64,000 bases of DNA from Chimonanthus salicifolius (GCA_013350335.1 CM023535.1:27000617-27064616); one strand, 5' to 3'. Positions 1 through 12,262 are shown, counted from the stretch's first letter. Notes: generated by a model from the letters alone, not told the origin. A program made the numbers and translations.

Positions 1-814
1 AAATAATAAATGAGAGCACCCTAAAATAAAATTCTATATATATGCATGAGAAAGATAAAATCAAAATAAAGTAGTTAGGTACTTACCTTATCCTATGCGC
101 GTATTTTCCAAAAATCTTAACTCGCGATTTAAAATTCCTGAAAAGCACAACACATGAACCTAGGTGAAGATTCTAACTCAAGAATGCATGAACTATATAA
201 ATGCAAAGGCCTAAATTACAACTAGAAAGAGATTAAAATAATTGAATTCTAATTAAGTCTCCTAATCTGGTGTGAGATTATAAATAAATTTCTAGATTAA
301 TGCCATTACTTAATAAAAATTTAAATGACGATCTAAAATTAAAAACTTGCCAAAAATAGAGATTTTCTAAAATTAGATGTCTCCAAAATCGAAAATTTTC
401 TAAAAATTAAATGTTTCCATAGATAGAAGTTCTAAAACCTTCCAAAAATAGATTTATTTCTAAAATTAAAATAATGCTAAAATAGATTATATTTATAATA
501 ATAGAAAGAGACTAAAAGAAGAAACTAATTGAATTTATCGGATTTCCAAAAATAGAATTTTCCTACAAAAATAGAAACTTATATATTCAACAAGTGTCTA
601 AGTTTAGCAAAATTTCCAAAATTAGAAACTTCTAAGATCTCTTCTATTTTAAAGAAAATTTTAATTTTAGGTAAGCTTCCAAAATTAGAGTTTATAAAAA
701 TAGAATTTCCAATTTTAAAAAGTTGCCTAAGTTAGAAGATTCCAAAAATAGAAGTATTTTCTAAAACCATAAAATTCAAAACATATACTTTAAATGTTCC
801 ATATAATTTGAATG
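1..814 (-). repeat. AT-rich region downstream of Tat-like PBS
   Basis: No coding potential is seen. From about 330 to 790 the sequence is a loose array of short units resembling 'ccaaaaatagaaattttcta' with variable spacing. In minus orientation it lies directly after the tRNA-Asp primer-binding site, so it is either the start of the element's internal region or an unrelated flank. Similar AT-rich units occur near 54110-54250. Confidence 0.35.
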
Positions 815-815
815 T

Positions 816-833
816 TCCTCGGCAATGGCGCAA
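816..833 (-). other. Degenerate primer-binding site, tRNA-Asp type
   Basis: On the minus strand this reads TTGCGCCATTGCCGAGGA, which matches the complement of the plant tRNA-Asp 3' end (TGGCGCCGTTGCCGGGGA) at 15 of 18 positions. It lies 6 bp from the CA end of the adjacent minus-strand LTR. tRNA-Asp priming is typical of Tat/Athila-type gypsy elements. Confidence 0.6.
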
Positions 834-839
834 AAAAAT

Positions 840-3003
840 TGTTGATGTGCAAATATTACATTTATTAATCTCGCAAGCGCACGAACAATTTATAGTATAG
901 TGTTATGAGTGCGAGGTCGAACCTACAAGGAACAAGTAAAATATATGCAAAAACAAATATATGATTTTGAATTACTATGGTTTTAGAAAATATAGATCTT
1001 AAATTAGTTTAATCCCAGAAATCAATTTTATATTAATGAATATATCTCTAAGTTAATAAAACTTTAGTTATAAATAAATAGATCAAAAAATTAGAACATT
1101 AATTAAATTCAATTAAGAGACTTGATTAATATAGAATTTATAAACAATCTCACACCTAAGTTCAAGAAAACAAAATTAAAGTCTAATTAAATTAAATCTC
1201 AAACTAGTTAACACATCTTGAGAGGGGTTTAAATACATGAAATAAAATACATGAACAATTAAAATACATAACAAATGAATTAAAGAATTGATAAGAAATT
1301 GAACAATAAAAATACAACATGCAAACAAAATAACTTTTTTACAAAATAAAGTGAACATTGAAAATAAATTGACAATAAAAGTAAAAGACAAAGTATAAAA
1401 ATGCATAATTGGAAGGGTGGTTATTGGAATAGACCAGTCACCGCCAAAAATCTGTAAACAAAAACAAAATCTAGATCTGAAGTTCGCATAAAAATCCAAT
1501 CTCAATCATGTTCTTTCATCAAAATCAAGATTTATAAACTTTAATTTAAATAACCGAACTTTAGTAACTTAGATTCAACACTTACAACCTAAGTTCTAAC
1601 TATTATTTCCAATTAAATAAACAAATATTATAGACTTTAAAATCAAATCAAAACAATCAAAAAAGAAATCTGAAAATTGGATGTTTTAGGGTTCTAGAGG
1701 AATATCTTATATTTATTTAATGAAAGAATTAAATACAGGAAATTAGAATTTAAATACAAGAAGATAAAATAAAAATGAAAATTTACAACTCTCACTTGTA
1801 AAATTCGAATGGTGCTCCTGTCTTCTTGTCTTTTCCTCCAGCCTTTGGTCCCTTCAAGCTCCAAGTCAAATTCGAGTTTGTATATGGGTTAATAGGGTAT
1901 TTATAGGACTTGGGATTGGAATGATGGGGGGAGATTAAATCTTGGTTTAAGTTAATGCATGAAAGGCTTGGATTTGATCTAACTAAACGTGGATGGATGG
2001 GATTTAAGATGGAAAAGCTAGGGCTATAATGAGGTATACACGAATTTAGGAGAGGATGGCTTAGGATCTAAGAAAAGGTGGAGAGAAAGGAGGGATTTTT
2101 AGAAAATATAGGACATGGTTATGGATGAGTGATTAGGGTTTAGTGCATTGCAATACATGGTTATGGATGGTTAGGATTGAAAGTTAGAGTGGATGGATGG
2201 TTGGATGATGAGTGATGACATGGAGTTAATAAAATTGGAATGAGATAAGAGAGGATATTGAAAATCGTGTGTGACATGCAAAAGATTTGTAAAAATTGTG
2301 TCAGAGGTGGAGGGATAGATGATGAGGTGTACATGATCTTTTGGGCAATGAATCTAGATGGAATTAAGGATTAATGCATGGAGGAATCGTTGTGCAAAAA
2401 TCGTGTATGATATGGAGAGGATGAGGGATGAGGTGTGTAAAATTCGAATGGATAGGTGGAGGGTTGGATTTGAACTTGGATTTCTTGGACTTTAACTGGA
2501 GTATATGGACTTGGGTTTGAACTCATGGACTTGGGCTTGGACTTCACATTGGCCTGGCTCATCTTAGAGAATGCACATGGAGTGCTTGGCCTGACCTAGT
2601 GCTCTTGAAACTTAATTTGGCCCAACTGCAGTGGATCTTGGCCCATGGATCTTGATTTCAAATTCTTGGCCTCTTTGATTGTAGATTCTCTTTCTAGAAT
2701 TAAATGATCAACCATCCACTTGAATTCTAAAATATTGAATTAATCTAGAATCTCATAAATGGATCCAGATTAATCAATTTACATTGAAAATCCTAAAAGT
2801 GGTATGAATTAATTATTAAATTTCAGATCTTCCAAATTAAGCTCAATTTCTGCAATAATCCACTGATTTATGATTGTTTCTTGTATTTCTCAAATTTTAT
2901 CTACAAAACTAGAAAATTACATTAACTGCATCTTTTGTTTACAAAATAAAGACTAACTAATCCAAAAGTGGAGGGCAAAAATGTCATTTTTCTAGATTCA
3001 ATA
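840..3003 (-). mobile_element. Tat/Athila-like LTR
   Basis: An LTR of about 2.16 kb read on the minus strand. It ends in ...CATCAACA beside a tRNA-Asp-type PBS and begins near 3003 with TATTGA, a mutated TGTTGA. The copy at 60343-62443 is collinear with it: the segments around 'ttttacaagtgag', 'ttgtaagtgttgaatctaag' and 'ctattgcaataacca' occur in the same order. Relics of the family also lie at 28416-29565, 53985-54499 and 62444-62883. A TATA box is present at 1898-1905. No coding sequence is visible inside. Confidence 0.7.
1898..1905 (-). promoter_or_regulatory. LTR TATA box
   Basis: TATAAATA on the minus strand. The homologous LTR at 60343 has TATAAATA at the equivalent position (61779-61786), supporting a retained U3/R promoter element. 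Confidence 0.5.
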
Positions 3004-3286
3004 CTGCTTCTCCTCATTCTTAAAGACTAGTTAGTGAAAAAAATGGAATTAAAATGGAACATTTCTACATGTTTTTGTGTTAAAAGGGGTACTAGAGCAA
3101 AACCCAGAAAAAACCACACCATCAATCGAAATTTTTCGATAGGTCGAAAGGCCTTCCCATCCTTCGACTGGTCAAGCATTCTCGACCGGTCAAACCCGAG
3201 GTGCTATTTTGAGACGTAAAGGTAATTTTTGGAAAGTTCGGGACGCAAACGTTGTTTTCAAATTTTTTCCAAAAATTGCAAGAAAA
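3004..3286. other. Spacer with a TCGAC-motif cluster
   Basis: No gene. From about 3120 to 3200 short variants of a TCGA/CGACCGGTCAA motif recur: 'atcaatcgaaa', 'ttcgataggtcgaaa', 'cttcgactggtcaa', 'ctcgaccggtcaaa'. This resembles the motif clusters of the LTR elements elsewhere in the window but with another core. Confidence 0.4.
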
Positions 3287-3288
3287 TA

Positions 3289-3467
3289 CTCCCTCTGTCC
3301 CATTTTAGTTGTCCTATCTTAAAATTTTGAATTTTTTAAGAAAAGGTTCTCAAAAGACTTATGAACGTCTCTCTAACATCATTTAACTATTCCAAAATGC
3401 ATATGAGACAATTATTTTGGGACAGTCCCAAAATGCATTTGAGACAACTAAGTTGGGACAGAGGGAG
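3289..3467. mobile_element. Stowaway-type MITE
   Basis: A 179-bp non-autonomous Tc1/mariner-type element. The termini are inverted: CTCCCTCTGTCCCA at the left and TGGGACAGAGGGAG at the right, both next to a TA dinucleotide (3287-3288 and 3468-3469), the expected target duplication. The inversion extends inward (left 'ttttagttgtcc', right 'gagacaactaagt'). No coding capacity; mobilised in trans. Confidence 0.88.
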
Positions 3468-3469
3468 TA

Positions 3470-5069
3470 GAATTTTAAGTTAAAAATTCATGTTTTGACT
3501 GCTTGATATGTTTCAATTATGCATTGTGTGTTTACTGCTTCCGTTATTGCCTTCTTTTAGTTTGCCACTTGGCCAAATTCTGTCTCTCTGAGGAAACATA
3601 CAACACTCTCGTTTCTATAGGTATTTGGTGTAATTAGGTCCATTCTCTAATTTTTCAAGGGATAAACTCAAGAGTCTCAAACTCTAATTCGGAATGACTA
3701 GAGGCCTAGCATCTACTTCCTACGGAACATCTCCATCTTCAAACCTCCTTGTCCGTATGCCATCATAGTGAAGAGCAAAATCTAGTGTTGAATGTTTTGC
3801 TCGAAACTAGTCCAAGGCTACAGATCGATTCTATCGCCCATTTCTACGAGCTTTTCATGCTCCACTCGGTTTACTAGAGGCTAAGCTTGTGCCCAAATCT
3901 TTTGTCACCTTCTCAGTCCAAACATGACTAACACTCTAACTTTCTGTTCAGACTGGTCCAAGGGCTTTTACTGCTTTCTGTACCCTCTAGCCTTAACTCT
4001 TGGATCTAAGATTCGGGACCAAGCACTGAGTACTTTTATTTACTTTCAGCTTTAAAACACCATGTATTCGGTGTTATTTTATTCTTTGATGTGTTTTGAC
4101 TGTCGTGTTTTATTAACCCTGCTTTAGGTGTTATTTTACTTTGTTCATTTTATTTCATTTGTGCTTTCATTTGAAAGTTGTTCTTACATATTTATTTACG
4201 CGTGTATTTCTACACGCCTTACTTTCCTTGATCTTTCCTTTTTACCTGTATTTCTACACGTTTTGATTTTATCAATAAAAGACCTAAACTTTAAATATCG
4301 ATTTATTTACGTGTGTGTTAGTTCACGCTAGTTTTCTGTAATTGTTTATTTATACAGTCTTATTCTTTTCAGTTTTCCTTAAAACAACTCATCGGGCTAT
4401 GGTGAGCAATTCGACCACACAATTTCTTTTGAAATGCATCACATATTGTATTAAACTCTACAATTGTAAACCGTTAACCCTAAGGACCCATGGACAATAT
4501 AGTGATAGAAAATATGTGAGCAAGACCAGAATGCGATACCTGACACTACTTACACATAAAGGGATAAATGTGACATTTCTAAATGCAGAACATAAGCATT
4601 GATAGTGTCTGGGATATGAGGTCTAACCATCTATAGCGGAGTATGGGGCCCAATTATAAGCGTAGAGGCTAATTGGATAAAGGTGGATGATCATGTGGAA
4701 AATATCAGTCTCCAACTTGTGGTTCCGTTTGGATTGCACGTTATCTTGTATTGGTACACATTGTTTGTTTGTAGGGCACTGTGTGAAATGCTTTTAAAAT
4801 ACCCAGTCTTGAAACTGGTTCGCGATGGTACACACGTCTTCTGTGCCTAGACTTGAATCTAGCCATGTGTAATCCTATGGACACTTGATCAATTCCTAGA
4901 TCAAATGGGTGTGCATACCCCAATCTTCAAAGGGGATAAAACGCATAATAACTATCAGAAGTAAGAAAAGTAAAAAAAGACTTTTACTGCTTTAAGTTAT
5001 CTACTTTATGTGTATTAAATTTCAGTCATTTAAATACTGCAATTTGATAACCCTAGAATGGGTTGGGGG
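3470..5069. other. Unassigned intergenic DNA
   Basis: No convincing gene or element boundary. At 4185-4330 a short unit of the type 'tgtatttctacacg' is repeated three times with variation (4203, 4247, 4310 region). Part of 4640-4930 ('tgtgcctagacttga') loosely resembles the gypsy LTR at 21600, so this may be an old LTR relic. Confidence 0.3.
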
Positions 5070-6068
5070 TGTAACGCCCTGCCCTTTTTCACTTGCCGAA
5101 AATCAGAATCTATTTTTTTTTTTTAAAATAAAGAGTGAGAGAGAGCGGGACGCCATGACGCGAGCTAAGTCTGAGCTTCCAAAGCTCAACCCTTAACTGG
5201 CCACCAATGCGTGTGCATGGAAAAGTCCACTAAAACATTTCACACGCATTACTAATGTTTGCGGAATTATTATATGATTACAAATACCATCCATAACATT
5301 ATTTAGCAAGGAAGTCAATCACCATTAAATTAACTGAACTTAAAAATCCAAAAGTAACATCAAACTATAGCAAGATAGATCTAAGTTATTACAGTCCCAA
5401 AATACAATTATTGTAACTCTCGCCCCTTTTCACCGAAAATCAGAGTCTATTTTTTTCTTTTTTTTAAAAAAAAGTGACAAAGGGCGCGGATGTCACGACG
5501 GGAGTTAAGTCCGAGCTTCTAAAGCCTGGCCCTTAACTGACCAACCCTACGGGTACGTGGAACGTAGTCCACAGAGAATAGTTCACCCGTAGAAGAAAAC
5601 TCACGGAAAGTTACATTAAATGCGGAAAGACATTACAGACTATCCTACCAATTTTTCTTTCTAGATAGCAAAGAAGATTTCATCATTTAATTACCAAAAT
5701 GCCATAACATCACACGTCTACCACAAAATCCAAAACATAGCAATAAGTCTAAAATATTACATTTCCGACAAGCTAAACTATTTCAAATTACATTATCCAA
5801 CATAAACATTAGTAAACTATCTAGCACGCCTTTCCAAGCTCCTTAGCTTGGCTCCCGTCCCGTCCTTCTGCTCCTGCATTTCCTGCGTCATCAGTTAGGG
5901 TAGAAGTAGGGCGTTAGACAACGCGCCCAGTAGGACTCTGAGTAGGGCTAACACATGGATTAGTGATAACAAAGCATATAGATAATACATAACGAAAAGC
6001 CATAGAATGAATGCCATGCCATGGGTGTCTGTGTTATGAATCCCACCCATCATCCTTACTATCCCGAT

Positions 6069-6300
6069 GCCATATCCCCCTTGACGGTAAAGCCTCGTCA
6101 AGGTGTAACCACAAATACAATATCCCCCTTGATGGAAGAACCATCATCAAGGTATAACAATAAATACAACATCCCCCTTGACGGTAAGGCCTCGTCAAGG
6201 TGTAACCACAAATACAATATCCCTTGATGGAAGAACCATCATCAAGGTATAACAATAAATACAACATCCCCTTTGACGGTAAGGCCTCGTCAAGGTATAA
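6069..6300. repeat. Alternating tandem hairpin array
   Basis: Five units of about 54-58 bp in two alternating types. One type holds a CTTGACGGTAA...CTCGTCAAGG stem, the other CTTGATGGAAG...CATCATCAAGG; both end in 'aca' plus 'tatcccc'-like linkers. Each unit can fold on itself. Confidence 0.8.
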
Positions 6301-6877
6301 TAATCCATACATCATCCCTGATGAGTCAAACACATCATTATGTCCCCATGCCTGTTTATCGGTCGCCCCGACAGGAGCATGGGCTCCGGTTTCATTTCAT
6401 CCTTCTCATGCCATATCCCTCCCATGTCATGCATGAGATGTAGATGCCATATGCCATGTAATGAATATAATAACCAACCATGGCATTTAAAAATTCCATC
6501 AATAAAACATATGACTTGATTATCAAAAGTAGATCAAGCAAAGCTTCAATAAACACATCATAGACTTAAAACCCATTTTAAACCAATCATATGCTTACCA
6601 GAATAAATCAAGTAAAAACCCCTACATAATACATAATTCAAAACCAATCTTAAAACAAACCATCTAATTTCCAAAATAATTTAAAGAAACCATCACTCAA
6701 TCCATGGCTTACAAAAAGGTTAGAATCCTACTGAATACCGACTAGCGTTCTTTCTTCCGTTTCAGTCCGACAGACCCGGTCGCCGATCACGCACCGCTTG
6801 CGATGTTCGGTACCTTATTATACATATCAATTAGTCCATGTATTAACCATTTAAGTCCATAAATCACATCTTAGTGG

Positions 6878-8380
6878 GGTTCGGCCATATACCATGGCCG
6901 AACCTCACTAACTAAGTTTTGCGGGATCCCATTTAGTCCATTAAATATTTTAATCATATGGGTCTAAAAAACAGCCACCCTAGGCTTTATTAATCACTCA
7001 TAAGGTTGTTACTTAGAGTCCCTAAGTCCATGACCACCTCCCATGGGTTTCTTCATTTTGGCCAATATTTACGGTTTTGCCACTACCCTTCCATGGTTAC
7101 TCATTTACTTAATCCATGTACATTATGGTCCATAATTGATCCATAACTTAGACCCATTAATTGATTCACAAAATGGTTCCATTGATGTCTCATTAACCAT
7201 GATATGCACATTAATAATTTACTCCTTAACTTAGCCTAATTTTTCCATTCATCCAACCACATACATACACCCTTCCTTAGCCCATAAAATAACTTACAAT
7301 TGAATCATCATTCTTAACCAAATCTTGGGTCCCTAATTGATCCATCAACCATACAACAAGACCACTTACCTCAACCATCTAATTAACCTAATTCCATTAA
7401 TTTTTAAACACATGCACACACCTTAAACCTTAGCCCCAAAGAGGACTCTCAATTAGTCATAGGTTTTTATTAAAACTAGCCCCTTTAATTCAACCTAATC
7501 CCCATTTTTTTCCTTGGGTCTTCTTCACCACATTTAGATCCATAATAAGCCCTCCCATGAGGAGGTTTACATCATGCATTTGAATCATCAACTTTGATCA
7601 TCACTTGATACATTCTTGAGTCCATTAATGACCCCTTTAATCATGACCTATTCCCCATTAATTTAAACACACACATAAGTCCAACTATGAGGGATTTTAA
7701 CTCATACATTTAAATCATCTTTCCTTAATCATCATGAAATACATTTTGGTCCATTAGTTTAACCATAACTCCCATTTATTTTTTTCATGGTTCCAAAACA
7801 CCAAATTCATCCAAACCTCCCCCATGGGGTTCGGCCATACACCATGGCCGAACCCATGGTCCATGGTTTTACTTTTTTAAAAAACCTCATTTCCACCCAT
7901 TTAAAACTTCAAAATCATTAACCCCTTCCATCGTTCCCATTCTTCAAAACCCCATTGAAATCACTTAGCCACCTTCCATGATTTCCTTCCCTAAAAACCC
8001 CTTAAAACTTACAAACCTTTGACCCCTTTTTTTTTTTTTTTAAGCCTCCAATTTATTAGTACATTATTCCATACCTTCCATCCTTCCAAACCCATTTAAA
8101 TTTACAAACACATAACCCTAAAAACTCCATTAAAGATCCTTAATTACCTACATTTAACCATTAAAATCTTAAAACCCTAAATCATCCTCCATGGCTTCCA
8201 TCATTTATAAACCCTAATAATTCACTTAAACACCTACCATGGGTTCATGGTTCATCATTCATTGGTGACATTTAATATCATTAGAAACCTTAACCTTCAT
8301 CCATTAACTTCCACAATTTCACACCCAAAAATCATTACAACACCTCACTATAGGGTTCGGCCATTCACCATGGCCGAACC
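6878..8380. repeat. Three dispersed GGTTCGGCCAT hairpins
   Basis: Imperfect palindromes with arms GGTTCGGCCAT and ATGGCCGAACC and a loop of about 5 bases lie at 6878-6904, 7828-7854 and 8354-8380 within the LTR. Equivalent hairpins occur in the LTRs at 38530-45253. Confidence 0.85.
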
Positions 8381-10582
8381 CATGGTTCATGGTCAACCAT
8401 TTATTCATGTCTTTTAAGACTATATAAACTACTTTACATCTTCATGAATTTCTTCATTCAAGATCCCTAAAAGAAAACATCACTACACTTAATCATTATG
8501 AGCCTCAATATCCTTAACCATTCTTCCATGGTTTTAAACCTTAAAATTCCATTAAAATTCCCAAATTTCTTTCTATGTCTTCCATTCTTCACAACCTTAC
8601 TAAAATCATTCAATCAATCACCATGGTTTTTCTCATAAAAACCCCTTTTTTTAATCTTACAACATTTAATCATTAAAAACCTCAAAATCATAAACCATTC
8701 TCCATGCTTAATTAATTTAATTTCATAATATCCTTAATCCATTTAATTTGTTCTTAATCTTAATTTATCCATTTTTCCAACCTTCCATTTGATGGATTTG
8801 AGATTCAAGGCCTATGATTATTTGGCCACCATCAAATTTAATAAGAATGGATCCCAAAACTTAAACCCTAAAAATCCAAATCTCTTGTTTAGGAATTACT
8901 TACAATCCGACGCCTCTTTCTACTTTCATCACTCCCGTCGGCTTCCTTGGCCTCCTTTCTTCTTCCTCTCCTTGTTTAATTGGCTAAGATGCTTGATCAA
9001 TGGTGAAAACCTCCAAACTTGGGTTTGGCCATAGTAGGGTTTGACTTGAGAGAGAGATGGGAGAGGATGGAGATGAGAAAAGAAGATAGTAGACCTTGAT
9101 GTGGTGGCTTATCCTTGCACTTCCTTCTCTTTTCTTCTCTTCTTCTTCCTTTTTCTCTTCTCATCTTCCTTTCTTAATTTTCTTCTTCTCTTCTTGGAGT
9201 GTAGGACGGCGGTGGAGAGCAAGATGGGAAAAATGAAATGAGAGTGAAAGAGCATTGATGGACAAAATGGGTAAAAGAGATAAGGTTTATCTCAATTGGT
9301 TGGAGTAATTAATTCCTCCCACCAACCCATGAGATCTTTATCTTGCTTTTTGACCCCAACACCTTAGCCAATGTTTTTTTTTTTTTTTTCTTTTTGCAAT
9401 GGGTGGTTTTGGTCTTCCATTGACCATTTGACCACCACTTGGATAAGTTAACCATTTAATTAATTAGATAACTTAACCATTTATTTCCCACCAACCACAC
9501 AAGATCTTTATCATGCTTTATGCTTTATGACTCAACCACCATCAAGTCCCAACGTTTTTGGTGTTTGAAGGTAGGATTGTTTTGGTCTCCCCTCTTTTGA
9601 CCCCTTTGACCATGATTAGATTAGTTTAGTTAATTTAATTAATTCGATTATTAGGCTAAATTAATTAATTCCCACCTAATTTAATTCCATTAAATTCCCT
9701 CTATGAAATCCACCCATGGTTGACCAAGTCAACCATGGTGGCCGGCCCCACCAATTCTTGGTCCACACGCCACCTCACACGGTGAGGTGGAGGTGGGTCC
9801 CATTAGAGCATGTCACCTTGGTTAACTTCAATTTAACTTAGGTGATTTAGACCCATTCCAACTAGTTGTATCACCATTGGGCCCATAGCCCAATTACATT
9901 TATCCTTACCCATTTATCTTAGAGCTTACATTATCTTGACCCATTGGATCCCAATTGGGTATTGGGCCCAATTTGACCATCTTTGGCCCAATTGACTACC
10001 ATTGACCCTTTAAGTAAACTTAAATCCAATCCATAATCCATTGGGCCCTTGTTGGGCCTTTGTCCAAATTTTGGTCCATTTACCATTTATTCCATCAAAT
10101 TTCCCATTTCCACCTTTAAAAATAAATAATAACCACATATTTATTGATTTAAAAATTTCGGGCCATTACAATTATCTCAAAATACATTGTCCAAAATAAA
10201 ACTTAAATAAAGTTAGCATAAACTATCCAAGCTCCTAAGCTTGGTTCCTTTCACGTCCATCGCCCGTTCCATTCCCTATACGATCATCTAAAGGTAGAAG
10301 TAGGGTGTTAGTCAACGCGCCCAATAGGAATTCCAAGTAGGGTCATATACATGGGATTAATATAAAATCACGATAGATACCTAATATCAAAACTGTAAAC
10401 AACTTGTAGTACTAAAATCAGCGGATGATACTCATAACAAAATCATACTAATTTAATGCCATGCCATGGGTGTCATATGCCAATGATTTCCCACCCAACT
10501 TCTGTATCCAACCATATCACAAATCACATTAGTAGTCCCCTTGATGAACAAAGCCACATCAAGTATTCACTGTTATGCCTCC

Positions 10583-10760
10583 CCACGTATGTTAATCGGC
10601 AACACCGAATGGAGAGTGGACTCCCCCATGTTTTATTTATCGGAAACACCGAATGGAGCGTGGACTCCTTCCCATATATGTTAATCGGAATCAGTGTAGA
10701 TTCCTCCCACGTTTGTTTATCAGGATAGCCGAATGGAGCGTGGACTCCCCCTTGTGTTCC
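10583..10760. repeat. Tandem repeat in gypsy LTR
   Basis: Four imperfect units of about 45 bp built around 'aacaccgaatgga' and 'gcgtggactcc', separated by 'tttatcgg'-like linkers. The array sits between the 'aacgcgcccaatagg' box and the 'gatcaccgatcacg' box, the same relative place as the 6069-6300 array in the nested copy, but the sequence differs. Confidence 0.7.
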
Positions 10761-11130
10761 CTCCCATGCCATGCATGAAGTAATGAGTGTCATGATGCCA
10801 TTTCATATTCAAGTACATAATAGCATGGAAAATCAGTTCTTTAAAACATAACCAAAATAACATTAGTACATGAATATAATCCATAGTGTGTCAACAAGGT
10901 AGGAATCCTACCAACGTCCAAGATGATATCCTTTCTGTTTTCGTGAAGATATAGATCACCGATCACGTCAAAGCCGATCGTACTCCCGTCTGTGAAATCC
11001 TGTTATCTTAACGAATTCATCACACACATATGTTAATTTAATTACCCATTCAATTCCCATCATTCTTAACTCATCTTAAACAATCTGGAAAAGTTATATT
11101 AAAAATTTCACTAAAAATTTCACTTTAAAA

Positions 11131-11700
11131 TTCAGTCGACTGAATCAAGAATTCAGTCGACTAAACTTGGCAGATCACCCGTAACTCGTCCTGCGGATGA
11201 TAGAAACCCATCCGCGGATGGTAGAAACCCGTCCTGCAGACAACAGAAGCCTATCCTCAGACAGTGCAACCCATCCGCAGAAAGTACCCTGTCCAGTCTA
11301 TTACCCATCCGAGGACAATCGAAACTCATCCCGCGAAGGATAAAAACCCGTCCGCAGACAGCACAGTCCGTCCGCACCCACAACACCTGATCCTCCTCTG
11401 TTACCCGTGACCCGTTACCCGTGACCCGCTACCCAGTACCCATGACCCGGTAGCCGTCACCTGCTACCCGGTACCCACTACCCTGTACTCATTACCCGGT
11501 ACTCGTCCTGCGTGCAGCCACACCCGTCCCGCGGACGGTAGAAACCCGTCCGCAAACAGTGAAATCCATCCACAGACAACATATAATCCCTGTCTGTTAC
11601 CCGTTCGCAGGACGTAGTACTCGTCCAGCAGACACTGTAACCCGTGTTCAATCCCTTTTGTTTGATTATTTGTAGATCCTTTCTTCATGAGATTCATTCT
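11131..11700. repeat. Motif cluster of CCCGTCCGCAGAC type
   Basis: A dense non-tandem array of short degenerate motifs: CCCATCCGCGGATGG, CCCGTCCTGCAGACA, CCCATCCGCAGA, CCCGTCCGCAGACAG and CCCGTCCCGCGGACGG, spaced about 15-35 bp. The 11400-11500 part is a run of 'ctacccggtacccgt' type words. The cluster starts with a 'attcagtcgactgaat' palindrome. It lies next to the truncated LTR, where hairpin motifs occur in sister LTRs. Confidence 0.75.
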
Positions 11701-11769
11701 TTAATCTTGTCTAAACATAGTCATCATCATCATACCTCATTTTTACAAATTTATCTTACCCACCAAACA

Positions 11770-12262
11770 AGGTTAGGGCTTTTCTTTTTATTCCAAACGT
11801 TTAACCATTCTTGAATGGATTTCAAAGTCCATGGTCCCATGTCATCTCAGTCCTTTCCCCCGCTGGAATCTGTGCCCGTTGTCGTTCAATTACTTCCCAC
11901 CACTTGCCGGCATCATCGATCAATTGTGAAGTAGCTAGCAGTATTCTATCTTCATTACTGGTGATCTTCAGTAATGTCAAGATCTTGGTGATATTTCTTA
12001 GCCAATTCTCCGCTCCTGCAGGTCCTTCTTTCCCTTTGAAATGAGGGGGACGCTGCTGTTGGAAGTCTCTAACCGTGCTTCGATCCTGTGCCTCATTGGT
12101 GGTCGCACTTCTATTGTCGTTCATATGTTGTTGTAGAAAGGAAGTGACCACTGCCTGCACTAGGTTTTGTAACTCAGGAGGTACTTCAGGAATATTCAAG
12201 CTATTCTGCTCCTCTTCCTCCAGATGTGGGTTTTGTCGAGTTCTTCTTCTTCTCCGAGGCAT
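11770..12262 (-). pseudogene. gag: Ty3/gypsy gag fragment
   Basis: The N-terminal part of a gypsy gag (capsid) reads from an ATG at 12262 for about 146 codons. A basic start (MPRRRRRTRQ) and an acidic stretch are followed by PPHFKGKEGPAGAENWLRNI, the typical gypsy gag entry motif, then a helical segment ending in DDAGKWWE and TWDHG. The family normally forms the virus-like particle shell and is followed by protease, RT, RNase H and integrase; none of these is present. The frame stops at 11822-11824 and the recognisable sequence ends about 11770, next to the motif cluster. The ATG lies about 415 bp from the PBS, a usual leader length. It is a 3'-truncated relic of the minus-strand element whose PBS is at 12679-12690; a chromovirus origin is likely but not shown. 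Confidence 0.75.

Larger units (their letters stand above)
5412..10170 (-). mobile_element. Nested gypsy solo LTR (minus oriented)
   Basis: A 4759-bp LTR without internal region. Termini on the plus strand are TGTAACTCTCGCCCC and CGGGCCATTACA. It is flanked by a perfect 5-bp target duplication ATTAT (5407-5411 and 10171-10175). It carries a tandem hairpin array (6069-6300) and three GGTTCGGCCAT hairpins. It is longer than the two sister LTRs (3.25 and about 3.47 kb), so it may hold an unrecognised insertion or expansion. No coding sequence is supported. Confidence 0.85.
5070..11130 (-). mobile_element. Gypsy LTR fragment, split by a nested solo LTR
   Basis: The plus strand begins with TGTAACGCCCTGCCC, the reverse complement of the LTR end (GGGCGGGGCGTTACA) of the plus-oriented copy ending at 43851. 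It runs to 5411, is interrupted by another LTR, and resumes at 10171. The resumed part (cttggttcc, the 'caacgcgcccaataggaat' box, the hairpin-repeat array, the 'ccgatcacg' box) is collinear with 5750-6830 of the nested LTR and with 38940-39610. Its 5' half is missing beyond about 11130, or is represented by the divergent motif cluster at 11131-11700. Confidence 0.7.

Noticed and set aside
1176..1505. 109-codon frame on the minus strand resembling a membrane protein
   Set aside because: Lies within the Tat-like LTR; the matching stretch at 62180-62440 is not open, and the hydrophobicity comes from T-rich DNA.
6069..6300. CRISPR-like look of regularly spaced repeats
   Set aside because: Plant nuclear context, units alternate and include their spacers; an ordinary tandem array in an LTR.
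6021..6436. Overlapping frames with repeated peptide units
   Set aside because: They only translate the tandem hairpin array at 6069-6300.
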